A DNA stretch of 64,000 bases from Klebsormidium nitens (taxonomy: Eukaryota > Streptophyta > Klebsormidiophyceae > Klebsormidiales > Klebsormidiaceae), in assembly GCA_000708835.1 (NCBI GenBank), contig DF237234.1:1-64000 (forward strand), given 5' to 3'. Shown here in pieces: positions 1 through 21,625 of this stretch. Each line of letters starts with the position of its first letter. Position 1 is the first letter of the stretch. Made by a program: the position numbers and the translations under genes. Below the pieces are notes generated by a model. The model worked only from the letters and a program-made list of their open reading frames with translations, made no database searches and was not told the DNA's origin.

Positions 1-483
1 AATACAGCCGTCGATTTGCGATGTTGCATATTCAGGGGCTAAAGCTAGACCATAAGGCTTGGACTTGACCATGTATTTGGCACGCACTTCTAGTAGTTGT
101 GCTTCCTCTTGAAAGGCGCTCGAGGCGCGTTTATTTCAACACATCATGGGTGGTTCCTTTACCTAGCCTGTGCTCACCCAAACTTCTAAAGTCCTACGGT
201 ATCTTTAATTAATTGTGCTGATGATGGCCGGCGCTGATGATGGAAGCCACAACAGCGGCCTACACGCTACAGCCTACAGGGCAGATCGATGAGCATCCTG
301 CGTAGGTTCCGACGTTGTCCGCCCCGCATCACCTCCAAAGACTGAACCAGAGGCTACTTTTTTAGGTACCTAGATGTCATGCATCGGTCTGCACACCACG
401 CTGCCCAACGAGGGGATGTAAATTGCACAATTGCATCGCCTGCTGAAGTTTCCCGTCAAGCTGGACGAGCATGATTGCCCAGG
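1..483. other. Upstream region of the HULK-like gene
   Basis: No coding exon can be supported here. This DNA lies upstream of the PWWP exon that opens at 484. An out-of-frame ATG at 471 lies 13 bases before the chosen start. A polypyrimidine-poor AG at 481-482 could be an acceptor, so a further 5' exon cannot be excluded. Confidence 0.5.
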
Positions 484-3400
484 ATGGAGTACAAGCTTGG
501 TACTCTGGTGCTGCACAAGCTCAAGGGATTCCCGGAGTGGCCTGCAATGGTGAGGAGATTTCCGGACGTTGCATTGCTGAGCTTGCGAGCAGCCTGTGGA
601 AGATGCAATTGCTTCAATGGTTCCTTTGACATTTGCGTTGACTGGCCGCTGATGCAACTTGCTAGTCTATGAAGTTTTGACAAAGCCAATCAGGCGTGCA
701 ATACTTCAAAGAAGTACGCTTTTGGACCACGAAGCATTAAGTTGTTGCTTGACAAATGCCATCCACTTAAACTGTAAAGCGCTTGTGGGTGTGCAGGTTT
801 CATCATGCAAAGCCAAGAAGAGTGCATCAATACCGGGATATGTATTTGTGAAGTACCTAGGTCTCCCAGAACGGTAAGCATACATGAGCCCTTGCAAAGC
901 AGTCATTTTTATTTCAAGCAAGGTCGACTGGTTTCTGGTCGATTGATTAGGTCTCTTGCCTTCTTCTGGCTAATTGTTATTGTATCAATTTTGAGGCTTT
1001 GGTTGGAGCTTCTCTGGTGGAGCACACTTTTGTCGAGGGGAGAGTAGGTACCTACTTCAATCTTCGTAGAATTTTATCAAAACTTGAACGGGCCTGCTAT
1101 TAGTGTCTTTGTTTAATATGCACAGGCATAGCACGAGCATGAGTGCAACTTGCTGTGTGCACTGACAAGTCCCAGGCTGCAATCCGGGAGTATGTAGATC
1201 ACAATGTATCACCTAGAAGCATTTTACCATGCATGCACTGGCACTCTTGCACAACGTTCTTCTAGCAGCTTTGAGCATGCAACCGGCAGAGGATCAGGTG
1301 TAAATTGCGGCTATATTGTATAGTCACTGATTGTATCACCCTTTTTCATTTTCAGTTTCTGGGCACCGGTGGCCGAGCTGGACGAGATTACGGGTGACAT
1401 CCTGAGCAGCCTCAAGGAAAGGGCTAGATCCAAAACAATAAAGAAGAAGTGGAGAGTCAAGTTTTCTAATGCAGTCCGGGAGTTGGAAAAGCTGTGGGCT
1501 GAGCGGAAAGGCGGTCAGCAGAGTCCTGTGAACGAGGTTTCGGACGGTTCCCAAGATTCCCCTTTCTTTGATGCGGAGGACGGCGAGGTTGGCGGAGACG
1601 ACGAGGTTGAGTTTGTGGGAACTTTGTCGAGCCTCACCGGGAGCGGCGTTGGCTCCGTGGAAAACCCTGATGACAAGTCCAAGCTGGAAACAGGGGCGCT
1701 AGTTGGTGGGGATTGTGGGGAATGGGGGCCCAAGGCGGGAACTGAAATCTCCCAGGAGGACGGCATCAAGGCAGTGGGGAAAGAGGGGAAGGCCGTCACC
1801 CGAGGGAAACGAGAGCGGCCTCGTGAGGAGGATGCGGGCGCAAAACATCGAAAGAAACGTGTGAAGACGGGAACAGAAGGTGCAAAGGACAAAAGCGCGG
1901 CGATCCGCGCGCCATTCACAGACTCGAAGCTGGCAGCAGGGGACGTGGGGCCCCGTGGGCGGCCGAAAAGTGAGAGGAGGGATTCCCCAGCTGTGCTGGA
2001 GGAAGAAGAATCCGAGCAGCAACTAGAGTTGGCTGCTAGCCCCAACGACGCAGCCGTCATCAGTCAGGGGCTTGAGGACCCTGGGCAGGGTGGGCTGGTG
2101 GGGCGCCCAGGTGGAGAGAAGCCGGCTGCCTCCAAGAAAGGCTCGAAACAGAGGGTCGGAGAAGGTGCAGACGAGCAGGAGAACGGCTCCGGTGACGGAA
2201 TGCAAATGGTCGAAGAGAGACCAGAGAGCAGAAACGGGCTTGGTGCAATGAGGGAGACTGCTGCAGGGGAGGGCACAGCCCACGAAGAGGAGACGTGCAA
2301 GGGGCAGCCGGACACATGTGAAAGGGGAGGCAGCAAAGCGGCTGTGAAGATGGACCGGAAAGAAGAGGATACTGATCCGGATTCGAAACCAGGCAACGAG
2401 GGGGAGGCTTTGCCTGTGGCTGTGCCAATTGAAGGAGCCGGGTCGCAGGGGGCGGCTCTTGCAGAGGTTGTAGAGCCTTGGCGGAGGCCAGGAGATGAGG
2501 ATATGGGAGGGGCTTCAAAGGGGCAAAGGAAAGAGGACCAGGAAGTAGAAAAAGGAAAAACGGGTGTGTATGGAAAAAGCGCAAAAGGTCCTCCAGGCGA
2601 TGGTTCATTGGGGGTGGACGCGGAGAGCGCAGATGGAGGAGCAGTGTCTCCTGAGCAGGAGCAAGGGGCGAAGGTGGCATGGCTGGCGGAAGCGGTTGGC
2701 AGTGGTGCTGGGGTAGAAGGAATGAACCAAAGGAAGAAGGAATTCAAGCGGCTGGAAAAGGGCAAGGCGGAGGGTGCGCCTTCGAACAAGGAGAAAGAGG
2801 GTACAGTGAAAAGAAGAGCGCATGCGCAGGAAGAGGCCCTGGGTGATGGTGAGAAAAGGGGGCTTGGGGGGAAAGGAAGTGCTCTGATTGCTGAGGGGGC
2901 TCAGTCGGATGCCGAAACGGTCTCGACGCGGCCGCTATCGGCGAGAAGGCGGCTGAAGAAGGTGGGTGAGGGGCAGAGTTCAGGCGGTAAAGAGGGGGAC
3001 CGCCCTCCTAGCAGGAAGCGGGCGGAAGGGGAGAAGGATGATATAGATGAGGGACCGGTGCCGTCGGAGGATGAGGCAGGTGCAGTTGTTACAAAGCTAG
3101 CCCCTGAGTATCATTTGGGCAGAGAAGGGCGTCAGAAGGAATGGAAGCAGCACTTGGACGATGAAGAAGAGGAGCATGATATTGGGGCAGAGGGGGAGGT
3201 CAACGAGTCACGGCCCTCGAGGAGGGAAGGAGAGCTGTCTGAGGATGTCCCATTGGCATTTAAGGCACGCCCAGGCAGTAAGAAGAGCAAGGAAGGTCGG
3301 TTCCAAGGGGCCACTGACACTAGGGGAAGCGGTGTTTTGAAGGGCAGTTTGCAAAGCTGTGCAGCGGAAGGCTCTGGTGGCGAGGAGGAAGGAGGGGCAG

Positions 3401-6400
3401 GGTCGCCGCCTGCCCAAGGAGGGGCGGTTGAGGCAACTGAAGAGGCCAAACTGGGAGTGGAAAGAAGCGACCTCGTCGTTAAGGCAGCTGATTTAAAGGC
3501 CGACGGGGCTGAAGTGCAGCCGCCTTCAACAAGGAGGCGGCTTAAAAAGGTGGAGGAGAAGCAAAAGTTAGGAGAAATGGGAGCAGACCGCCCTTCAAGC
3601 GGGGAGCCTGTGAAGAAACAGGGGAAAGCGGGAGGCGAGGATGAGGGGTCGTCAATGATTGGAGCAGGTGCAGACTCAAACGAAAACCTAGCCGCTGGAA
3701 AACTTTCTGATAGGAAAGAAGGGCGTTCGACAGGTGCTGAACAGACGCCCAAAGGTGCAGGAGCACAGGGAGATGCTCGGTTAGAGAGCAAGGTCAAGGA
3801 GGGGCGGCCCTCTGAGGAAGGAAAGATTCTGAAGGACGTCTCATCGGCGTCACCGGGGGAAAAGAAGGAGCGGAGGGGCCAGCTCTTGGTGGCCCCTGAA
3901 ACAGAGCGGGGAAGCGCCGGCGAAGTTGGTCTGGAGAGCTCGGCAGGAAAGGGCTTCGCTGGCGAGGCGGAAGAGGGGCCAGGTGTCACACCGGAGGCTG
4001 AGCCACAGAACGATGGGCGTGGAGCGAAAAAGAAGGGCACGGAGGGGTCGGAACTTCTCCAGAGATTGGAGCCGGGAGTTCCGGAAGAGATTCGGGACAA
4101 AGTCGAGGAAAGTGCGGAACGGGAACAGGCAGAGCCTGCAAAGGAGAGCGGGAAGGTCAAGAAAACCGGCAAGGGGAAATCACTCGTGGGTGCTGCTGCA
4201 AAGGACCGGAAGGCTGAGGAAACGGCGGTTGACGGGGCTCGCACTCGACGGAGGCTCGGGGTGGTAGCGTTCCGAAGCCCAGAGCATCTTGGGGGGGATG
4301 AAAAGAACGTGGCGGAAACGCCTGCAAGCCCTGCAAGGGGAGGCGGGGCGGGGGCTATTGAGGGGAGGAAGCGTTTGAGAAAGGTCGGGGGATCATCCCC
4401 TCAAAGGGAGGGCTACGAAGGTGCAGAGATGGAGGGAGAGACAAGGAGGAGTTCGGAGCCTCGTGAGGGGATGGAGAAGAAAGCGGGGGAAGCGCCTGCG
4501 AGCCCAGAACGCGCGGGCGGGCAAGTGGGTAGGGAGGGGAAGAAGCGGTTGAGGAAGGTCGGGGGATCCCCTCCCCCGAACAAAGCGGAGGACCAAGACG
4601 ATGTAGAAGTGAAGAAGGCAAGGGGAAACAAGGATCGTTCGGAAAAGGCAGGCGGAACGCCAGCGAGCCCGGAAGGTGCGGGCGGGGAAGGGAGGAAGCG
4701 GTTGAAGAAGGTGGGAGAGACAAGCCCAGCAGCCAAAGCAGAGGGCCGGGATGGGGAGGAGAAGAAGCGGGCGACGGGCCCAGAGAGGCTGCTGCAGCTG
4801 GTGCACAAGGCGGAGCGGGAAGACCAGGAACTGATCCAGAAGCATGGGAAAGAGGCGGGGGGTGCGGCAAAGAGGAACCTGCCGGAGGCGCAACAGAAGT
4901 TGAAGCGCGCGTAAGTCCCTCGTGTGTGTACGTGGTATTGATTGCCTCGGCAGTTTGTGTTCCCTTGAGGTGGTTAGCTTTGCTTTTTGATTGCCGGAGC
5001 CTGAGAGGGATGGGCAGGAAATTGAAGGGTGCAGCCGATCATGGAACAAGCCACCTTTTGGCATGAGTGCTGTCAGAGGTTGCCAAGGTGTGAAGCTTCA
5101 AAACAGTCAGAAACCATTCTGCAGAAGACCCCATATTTAGGTCCTGCCAACCATGCCCTTGTCTTGTGCCAGGTACTCGGAAGCTGACAAGCAGAAGAAC
5201 TCTCGCAAGACAATCGAGATCAACACCAAGGCCGGCTCCCCGCCGCCCGCCAAGCGCCTCAAGGCCCTCGAAGCGTCCGGCCCTTCCGCTGCGTCCAATT
5301 CGACGCCCAAGTCCGTCTCCCTTCTTGCAAAGAGCCAAAAACTCTCAAAGCAATCCATATTTTTCCCAAAGGAGGAGCGCGACAAGCCCAAAAGCGGGAC
5401 CGCTGTACCTGAGAACGGGAAAAAGTCGCCAGAGGGTTTACTGAGCTCCGACTTGACCCCAAGGGGCGACGCAACCACGCCCCTCGCAAATGCCAAGACC
5501 CCGAAAGTCGGCTTACAGGCAAACCTCGCAACACTGGCCCTTGCGAGGCTCTCTGGCGCCAAGGCATCGCCCTCTGCGGAACGGGACAGTCCCCTCAGAA
5601 GGGGGCAGAAGCCGGGGCAAATACCACCCCCCGGCTTCAGCGGCTTGGCGGCCAAACCGGGGAAGATCCTGGTCGATTCGTCCAAGCCGGCGCCGCGCAT
5701 CAAGGCGGGCCCCTCGCGGTGGGACGCTGCAGTGCCCGCTGCTCAGGTGACGTCAGCAGGGGCCCATACAACGTCAGCGGCTGTATCGATCCCAGCGCCG
5801 ATGCCAGCATTGGTACCACCAGTGTCAGCATTGATGCCGCCGTCGTCAGCACCAGTGCTGGTGACGTCAGCGGGACTGCCGACGGTTTACATGAGCATGC
5901 AGCCAACCACCGGAGCTGCCGTCGGAGGGCCGTCTGCAAACGGAAACTTTTCCGGCGGAGGGGGGTCAGCTCCGGTTGTGGTAGACCCCCGGATTGAGGC
6001 GGAGTCGCGTGTGGCGCTGGATACGTTTGCCAGCTTCCTGGACACGCTGTGCCGGTCCAAGGAGAGCATCACCAAACTGACCAAGGTGGCCATGGACACA
6101 GGGAGGACGGCAGGCGCGGCCAGGGTGAGAATATTCCACAATTGGGTGCTTGCGTCTAGACATGCAAAAAGGCCGCGTTTCATTCACTTTGTTTTCTACC
6201 GGAGGTCTGACCATGCTGAGAGCCAACAATCCTAACAGTCCACGATGCCATTCATCGTCCCAGAAAGCAACGAATGACAGATCATCTGGGCGCGCACCCC
6301 GTTGAAAGAAAGTGGCCAACCCTCTTACTGCGCTAGAGCTGCCTGTTGAAACACCGATTCAAACTCGTGAAAGAAACACGGCATGCATTCTTCCAGACAT

Positions 6401-9400
6401 CCGCTTTTTAGACATCCGCTTTCTGGACGAAGGCCAGAAACTGTGTCCGTTCTGCCAAACAAACGTTGGACCCCCTTTCTTTTGATGCAGGTGATCGACC
6501 TGATCATCCAGCGCGCGGCGGACGAGGCAGTCCCCTCCAAGCGCGTCGACTTGCTCTTCCTGATCGACTCCATCACACAGCACGCCTTCCAGCTGTCGCT
6601 CAAGGACAAGAGCCGGCCCGAAAAGGATTTCCCCACAGCTGTTGCGGAGTCTCTGCCCCGCATCCTGGCCGCCGTGCTGCCACCGAACAAGCCCGAGGCG
6701 GAGCCCGACAACTACCACCAGTGCCTCAAGGTGGGTCGACGCATCGCTTCGGCCGCTTTGCCCTGAAGAAAAAGGTTCTTGTTCTGTCGGTTCCGAAAAG
6801 CTTCTCAAACTGCAGGCTTAGAGTGTGGCGCTCTGTCAAACAGTTCCCTGCCCCCCTCCCTTCGCGATGTCACAGCCCCTAACAACGGCCCTGGCCTTTT
6901 CGTTGACAGGTGCTGAGCATTTGGATGGAGCGGCAGATCATGTCGGAGAAGCTGCTCGCGCACTTTCTGCGGGAGCTCAAGAAGCACAACGAGGACAAGG
7001 TGAAGGCCGCCGCGGCCGCAGCCCTCGCGGCGCCCCCCCCAAAGAAGGCCAAGCGCAGCGAGCGCTCCGCGGGGGACGTGCTGCGCAGCTTGGACGACAT
7101 GCTGGACGACGAGTATGGCACGTGAGTGTGGCGAAGTGTGCCTATTCGAAACCATGTGTGGGGTCTTGTTACTGGGGGAGCGAAATTTCTGTTTGTGCAC
7201 ATGATGAGTTCGCAGTCTGGTATATCCTTGTGCCCCTCTTCTTAGAAACGTCGTTCGCATTCGCTTGGTGTAGGGCTCTGCCTGTAATTGGAGTCGCTGC
7301 TCAGCAATTCACCAGGAATCTTTTAGATTGTGCGAATCTGCGCTCCTCTTGGATTCCCACTGTCCTCTTTAAGTGCTCGTCAGCCGAATTCAGAAGCTGG
7401 AGCTGCCAACCTTCTCTCCGTGCTTGGTGGTCGTAGTTGCGCCTAAGTCCCTTCTCATCGCTTCTCAGAGCACCTTGCAGATTTTTTTCAATGATAAAAA
7501 TGGCAGTCTCTGCAGTCACGTGAAAAGTGAGGTTCTTACTTGCCTGAACCCCGTTCCCAAGCCACGCCCCTGCGAAACCTGACGCGATATTTGTATCTAT
7601 ACCCCGCAGTCAGGTGGGCTCCGCTGGCCTTGATTTCTTGAAGCTGCGTGGCAACACGGACGAAGACGAAGAGTACGAGGAAGAGGAGGACCGTGCGCCC
7701 ACCCCCGAGCCCCCCGCCCCCACCAGAGCGAACGCAGAAGCTGCGTCCAGCCCCCCAGAACGGGAAGCCGTGTCTAGCCCCCCAGAACGGGAAGCTCGGG
7801 ATAGACTAGCCGAGCTGGACTCCCCCTTCCAAGAAATCCTGGAGGGTGAGACGTTCTCCGGACCTTTCGAGGGGGGTGCGCGAGCGGAGGAAGGCGGACA
7901 CAAAGGACAAGAGTCCTCCATGGCCCCCGGCGAGAATCTGCTGCATGCCGCTTATGCCAGCTATGACGGGGACCTGGGAATGGCAGGCTTGGGGGAAGCC
8001 CCTCCCCCCCCACCCGGCGATGCACCCCCCCCGCCGCCCTTGGAAGGCGAGGAGCCGCCGCCCCCACCAAATGGCTCGCCCCCTCCCTCGCCCCCACCCC
8101 CTCCTCCGCCCCCAATGGACGATCTTGTGGCGGGGCCCCCTGTGCCTAGCGACTACGACCCCTTCTCCTCACTTCAGGATTACACAAATGCCCCCCTGCC
8201 AAGGTACCCCGCTAGTTATGGGGGCCCACCTCAGGGGGGGCTGTATCAGGTTCCAATTGTAGAAGCCGCGGATATGTTGGGGGGTCCCGGAGCCAGTGCG
8301 CAAGAGCAAAACACCACCCCCCAGGGGTTGGGTTCTCACTTGGATGGCGCCCCCCAGAACGGGGGCGGCACTGGCTTGAGCCCATTCAGCCCTGACGACG
8401 AAGGTCCCCCAGGCGAGGAAATGCACGGCGGGAGGGTTCTGCGAAACGAGAGCGAAGGGCCGAGCGAGAGCTCGCCGGACGATGCCGGCAAGCCGGGGAT
8501 TGCCCTCAAGAAGGAGGCGAGACGGCTCAAGTGGTTCGCAGCAAATATGGCAGGGGTTCAGATCATGGCGCGCGCGAACCCGGCGATGTACGCGCCTCGC
8601 CCCGCCGCTCCCAACCGGTCCACACAGCCTCCGGGAGTTCGACCGATATCGGGGGGCCAGCCGCAGGCGCAGGACAAAGCACCGGGGCCAGCCGCCGAAC
8701 CGCCGCACGAGCAGAGAGGCGCCCCTCCAAACACAGTCCAAGAGGGGCATTCTTCCTCTCAGTGGAGAGGTCAGCAACCGGTTCAGAGCCACTTGCAGGC
8801 GCACAGTGGAGGGCCGGGGCAAAGTTTGGCCCAAGGAGCAGGGCCCATTCCTCAGCAAAACTTTCAACAACCAAATCACGAAGCGTGGGGAGGTCAAGTT
8901 AGGGGGGTACCCGGAAATCCTGGCGCGCAGGCTCAAGCAGCCCCCCCTCTCCATCAGCACAGTGTCGAGCAAAGACCAGAAGAAAGGTGGAACGGTCAAG
9001 CTCAGGGCGGGATTCCGGGCCAGGGACAGTATGCCCCCGGGCACCCGCAGGAGGGGCCGCCGCCAGGTTTTGCACCGCCGCGGCCGCCGTTCGGTGGGCA
9101 GGCGGGGCAAGCTGGTGGCATGCACCTACAGGGCGCTCCACGTAAGCACAGTAGTCCCTCTGTTCTTGAGATCGCACACAGGTCTGAGTTGGTGAATGCG
9201 CAACTCCGCGTCATTTCGCAGCCATGTTTTTGCTTTCTGCTCTAATCCACTTGCGATCTGGTTCATGTCGTAGCTCTTTGGCGTTCTTCCCCACGCCCGA
9301 AGGAGAGCGAATATCCGGGTCCTTCGTTTCAATTTGACGCCCGTTTCTTCCATTTGCAGAGCCCTCAGGGCCACCAATCTCCAACGCCTCTTCCAACTAT

Positions 9401-10190
9401 GCGGGCCCACCCTTCCCAGGCCCACAACCGACAGCTCAGCTTCCCCCAATGGGCACCCCTGTATATCAATACAACAGCGCTCCCCCACAGCCCGGTGGCC
9501 CCCGGCCCAACTCTTTTCAAGGCGCGTTTGGAGGGATGGCAACCGCTTTCCCTCCCGTGCAAGCCGCAGGGTTTCCAAACGGGGGTGGAGTGAACCCGAT
9601 GGTCGGGTACGCGGGCGGGATAGGGCCTTGCCCCCGGCAGATGGGCCCGGCAATCAGGGCACAGTCCGGGATGCACGGTCAAGCACCGCCGATGGGTGCT
9701 CCGCTGAATCTGCGGCCAGGTAAAGTGACACGTGGGCGAAGAGGCTGAGTGCGAGGTTGAGTCGGAGAGCTGAGGGTGCCTAAAACCCCATTGGGGGTCC
9801 CTTACGGTGCCAGGATATTCGAGGTTTGGTACAAAGAAACGTACCCACGGAAAAGCAAATCGTGATCCCGAGCTACTGCTGTACTCAAAAGTCTCGACAT
9901 ACGCTGTTGGCAGCAATAAGGCAACCTCGACAACAATCTCGAGCGTGCATGCTCTTGCTGCTCGTGAGTTGTTTGGTATAGTGGCGGCTGTTGGCAGTTT
10001 TCGTCTCCACTTCACAAGTGCATAAAATCGTAAACACTGTTCACATTTACCTCTTCGTTGGGACACCCTTCCTCTCCACGCAGGGTTCGCGCCAACCAGA
10101 GCACAGATGGGGCAAGCGTTCCAAAATCCGCAGTTCCAGAACCCGCAGTACTATGGCCCTCCAAGACCATCTTCCGGATATCAGCAATGA
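484..10190 (+). CDS. HULK: HUA2/HULK-like PWWP and CID-domain RNA-processing protein
   Basis: Exons: 484-549, 797-873, 1356-4910, 5173-6124, 6491-6730, 6910-7121, 7610-9141, 9360-9719, 10084-10190, giving about 2366 aa. The N-terminus is a PWWP domain (core GFPEWPAM, then GYVFVKYLGLPERFWAP across two introns), a chromatin/histone-tail reader. Exon 3 is a very long Glu/Lys/Gly-rich disordered stretch with repeated basic motifs (R/K-R-L-K/R-K-V). Residues about 1507-1660 form a CID/RPR domain (LLFLIDSITQH, QCLKVLSIWMERQI), which binds the RNA polymerase II C-terminal tail. The C-terminus is proline-rich with polyproline runs at about 8000-8110 and a Gln/Asn/Tyr-rich tail. PWWP-CID-proline order is diagnostic of the plant HUA2/HULK family, which acts in pre-mRNA processing and flowering control in land plants. 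It is much longer than Arabidopsis HUA2 (roughly 1400 aa), mainly through exon 3. The open frame at 4911 ends inside a GTAAGT donor, so that stop is not used. The start is the first in-frame ATG; an upstream exon is possible. Confidence 0.9.
2938..4719 (+). repeat. Repeated basic motif block in the HULK-like exon 3
   Basis: A motif of the form [RK]-[RK]-R-L-[KR]-K-V recurs at about 2944-2970, 3531-3556, 4366-4392, 4540-4569 and 4693-4719, with a degenerate copy (RRRLGVV) at 4249-4263. The last three copies sit in a longer unit of about 50-58 codons containing a P-A-S-P-[EA]-x-[AG]-G-G spacer. The unit is encoded, in frame and therefore a protein repeat. Confidence 0.75.
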
Positions 10191-11335
10191 GTCGGTGAGA
10201 AGAAAAACGGAATCATGCAGCAGAACATGTGATAAAGAACAAAAGGCTTTCGTGGGGTTGAGCTCCCGGCATGTCTTCTGTCGAGATCCTGGGTTATGCT
10301 GTCCCATCGTGGAGCTGCCTGTCCCCTGTTTCGGTATTTCCTCACAGTCCCGTTTGAGGATACGGATGGCTGGTTGTCATCTATGCTTTCTTTGCCTACA
10401 GGTTCGAAGTATTGCAGTGTTCATGTGTCTGAAAGATGGCTGCTAGCACACGTGAGCATGCGGGCAGAGCATCACCTTCCCGCTTCGTCAGTGAGTATCT
10501 TTCCGCAAGGCATCCATCTCTATGTTCAGATTAATCAAGAGCGATGTGAGAACGCGTCAACGCACCGAAACTCCCCGTCTAGCATTGTAAATGTAGGGCC
10601 CCATGCATGGCAGCGGCAGACCAAATGTGGGGAATGCACCTTAATAGAAAGTGCACTTTTACTGTAAGGAGCAAGGTCGCCATCGCTTCTGCTTGTTTTT
10701 GACGGATGTGGCTAAATTGCACCACATTCTGCTTCAACCCTGAAGACAGGACGGACAAACCCTAAATAGGGCGCGCTTTTAGGCCGCGCATATACAGCAG
10801 TGATGAGCTCTCGGCTTGCGTTGAGCCCTTTATCGTGTGCCCTTAACCAGAGTGGGTTTGAGGCACGCTTTCGTAGGACATGGTGGCGCCCACTGTAGCG
10901 ATTGGCAGTGATCCAGTTTTTGCTCAGTTTGTACTACCCATTTTTAGGCCTATCATCACAACGAGATGCACGGCCGTATATCACTATACTTGCGGACACT
11001 TCAAGTACGAGCATCCTGCTAATCTGCCTTCAAAGGCCGGGTGCTGAAGGACTCTTGCACCAACACACTTTGCTTCGGTCACTATTCAGCATGTTTTGTA
11101 AGGGACCGTCTTCGAGTATAGTTGCGGCTCGAATCTTGAGACATTGTGGAAGATGGTAGATCGTAAGTCGTGGTGGGACGAATTTTGCTTACCACTCATT
11201 ACGATGGTGCAACCCCACATCCACACTCGTTTTGCTTCAAACTGGTCGACTGGTTTCAGTTAAAAGCGCAGTGTTCCGAAGTAGAGGCGGACATTGTCAA
11301 TTGATGCCCCGTAAATGAGGGCTCTCTGCTCTCGC

Positions 11336-11375
11336 TCAGACAGATGTTTTGCTTATTTATGATTGATCTGTCTGA
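11336..11375. repeat. 10-bp perfect inverted repeat
   Basis: TCAGACAGAT at 11336-11345 is mirrored by ATCTGTCTGA at 11366-11375 with a 20-nt loop. It lies about 1.1 kb downstream of the HULK-like stop. Function unknown; it may be chance. Confidence 0.6.
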
Positions 11376-12304
11376 CGATTGTAAGACCCAGCTTTGCCTT
11401 CACGCAGATAAAGTCTTCATTTTCAGTCGAGTTATTATGACTAATGTAAGACCGGCTGTCGGATCAGCCGACTGTGTTCTCTCAAGGCCACCCTGATTCA
11501 TTTTCGAGACGACCTAATCATCATCAGACCTGGATCACTTCTGCGCAGCGGCAAGCTACAGAGCCCCTCAAATCGTGCATCTCTTCTGCTTTGCAGGACG
11601 GTCTTTGCAACAAGGACAAACCGTTGTCAGAAAGGTATAGATGTTCAGTCAACCACATTCTTGAACTCGAACTTTTGAATGGTGACACCAATATACAGAA
11701 TCCTCAAACCGCTTTTCTGGTCATGCTGTGTGCTGCGAGGCTGTGTGCAAGGCTTAAGTACAAAATTAGAGTGCGAATTCTGTCTTGTGCCGTTTGACAT
11801 ACGAAGCTGCGAATCTCTTCAGCTTCACTCATGACAAGCAGTACGTAAGGCTATACAAACTTCTAGCGAGACTGACTTGAATCGAGCCTAGCCGTATAAT
11901 TAACCAGACACGGGATTGAAGTGGACACAATGCCCAAATTCCTCTTTCGAGGCTCCCCAGCTAAGGCCGTCACAATAGGTGTGGTGTCCTGCTTATGAGC
12001 AGCGTCGGGAGCGCCAGAGATGCAATTCCTTGCTTTGAGGATCTTCCACTTTGAAGGACCGGCCGGGTCCGATTATGTAGCCAAGCTCGAATATGCGACT
12101 TGAACTGAGCGCACGGAGTCCGTGGAAGATCCAAGCTGAGTAGACTCCATCGCATTTCTGGCCTTCGAGGCCGCAAGGCACACCTGTGCCTATGTAGCTA
12201 GCATAGGATGTCGGAGCTAAGGGCCGTCTGATGGGAAACCGGTTCATCATAACCAAAGTGAATCGACCTGTGAGACTGAGAACCAATCGATCATTGGCAA
12301 AAGC

Positions 12305-12418
12305 GAGTAGCAACCTGCTGACACTGTCGCCATCTCGCGCTGTGTGGTGCAATCTCCGTAGTGAGTAGCAACCTGCTGACACTGTCGCCATCTCGCGCTG
12401 TGTGGTGCAATCTCCGTG
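12305..12418. repeat. 58-bp tandem duplication
   Basis: A unit starting GAGTAGCAACCTGCTGACAC at 12305 is repeated almost exactly from 12363 with a period of 58 bp. The near-identity suggests a recent duplication. It lies about 400 bp beyond the XRN stop codon. Confidence 0.9.
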
Positions 12419-12813
12419 GCGTGCACAACATATGCAGTGCACTCGGACAAAGAACAACAGGAACGTGGGACTCGGCACGCAAACACCACAAAGTGTTTGC
12501 TGCCAGCGTTTTCAAAACCGCAGAAAGTCGCTCTTTAAGAGAGAAGTTAACACCCATTTGACGCTCAGTCGAATTAGTGTGGCCATCCCTCTCGCACAGC
12601 CAGCTCTTGACGGCCGGTCCTCAACATGAAGCCTACATCGTCCTGCTTTTGATACTCCGCCCATCAACCCCTTTAGAAAGCGGGGTCCTGAGCCCTAAGG
12701 AACTACCTCATACATCACCTCAGCAGCGATCCTTGAAGAAGTGGCCACCGTTATTCTGCTTGCAAACCTCTCACACCCCTACCCATAACGTCACCACACT
12801 ACCAACCCACATT

Positions 12814-21625
<8,812 letters not shown>

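Larger units (their letters stand above)
10191..12813. other. Convergent intergenic region between HULK-like and XRN genes
   Basis: No open frame here shows exon structure or recognisable homology. The region should contain the 3' UTRs of both flanking genes. It holds a short perfect inverted repeat at 11336-11375 and a 58-bp tandem duplication at 12305-12418, listed separately. Confidence 0.6.

Noticed and set aside
2060-4870. Several long minus-strand frames (up to 370 aa) opposite the HULK-like exon 3
   Set aside because: They are low-complexity Pro/Ser/Leu shadows of a Glu/Gly/Lys-rich coding exon and show no domains.
4911-4916. TAA as the stop of the HULK-like protein after exon 3
   Set aside because: The TAA is part of a GTAAGT donor, and the next exon continues the frame into the expected CID domain.
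5750-5875. TGACGTCA words in HULK-like exon 4
   Set aside because: They encode an Ala/Pro/Val/Ser repeat (VTSAG) in a supported coding exon, so a regulatory reading is not needed.
11474-11797. Plus-strand 107-aa frame
   Set aside because: It starts at a GTG/TTG-type codon, has no homology and no flanking splice or promoter signals.
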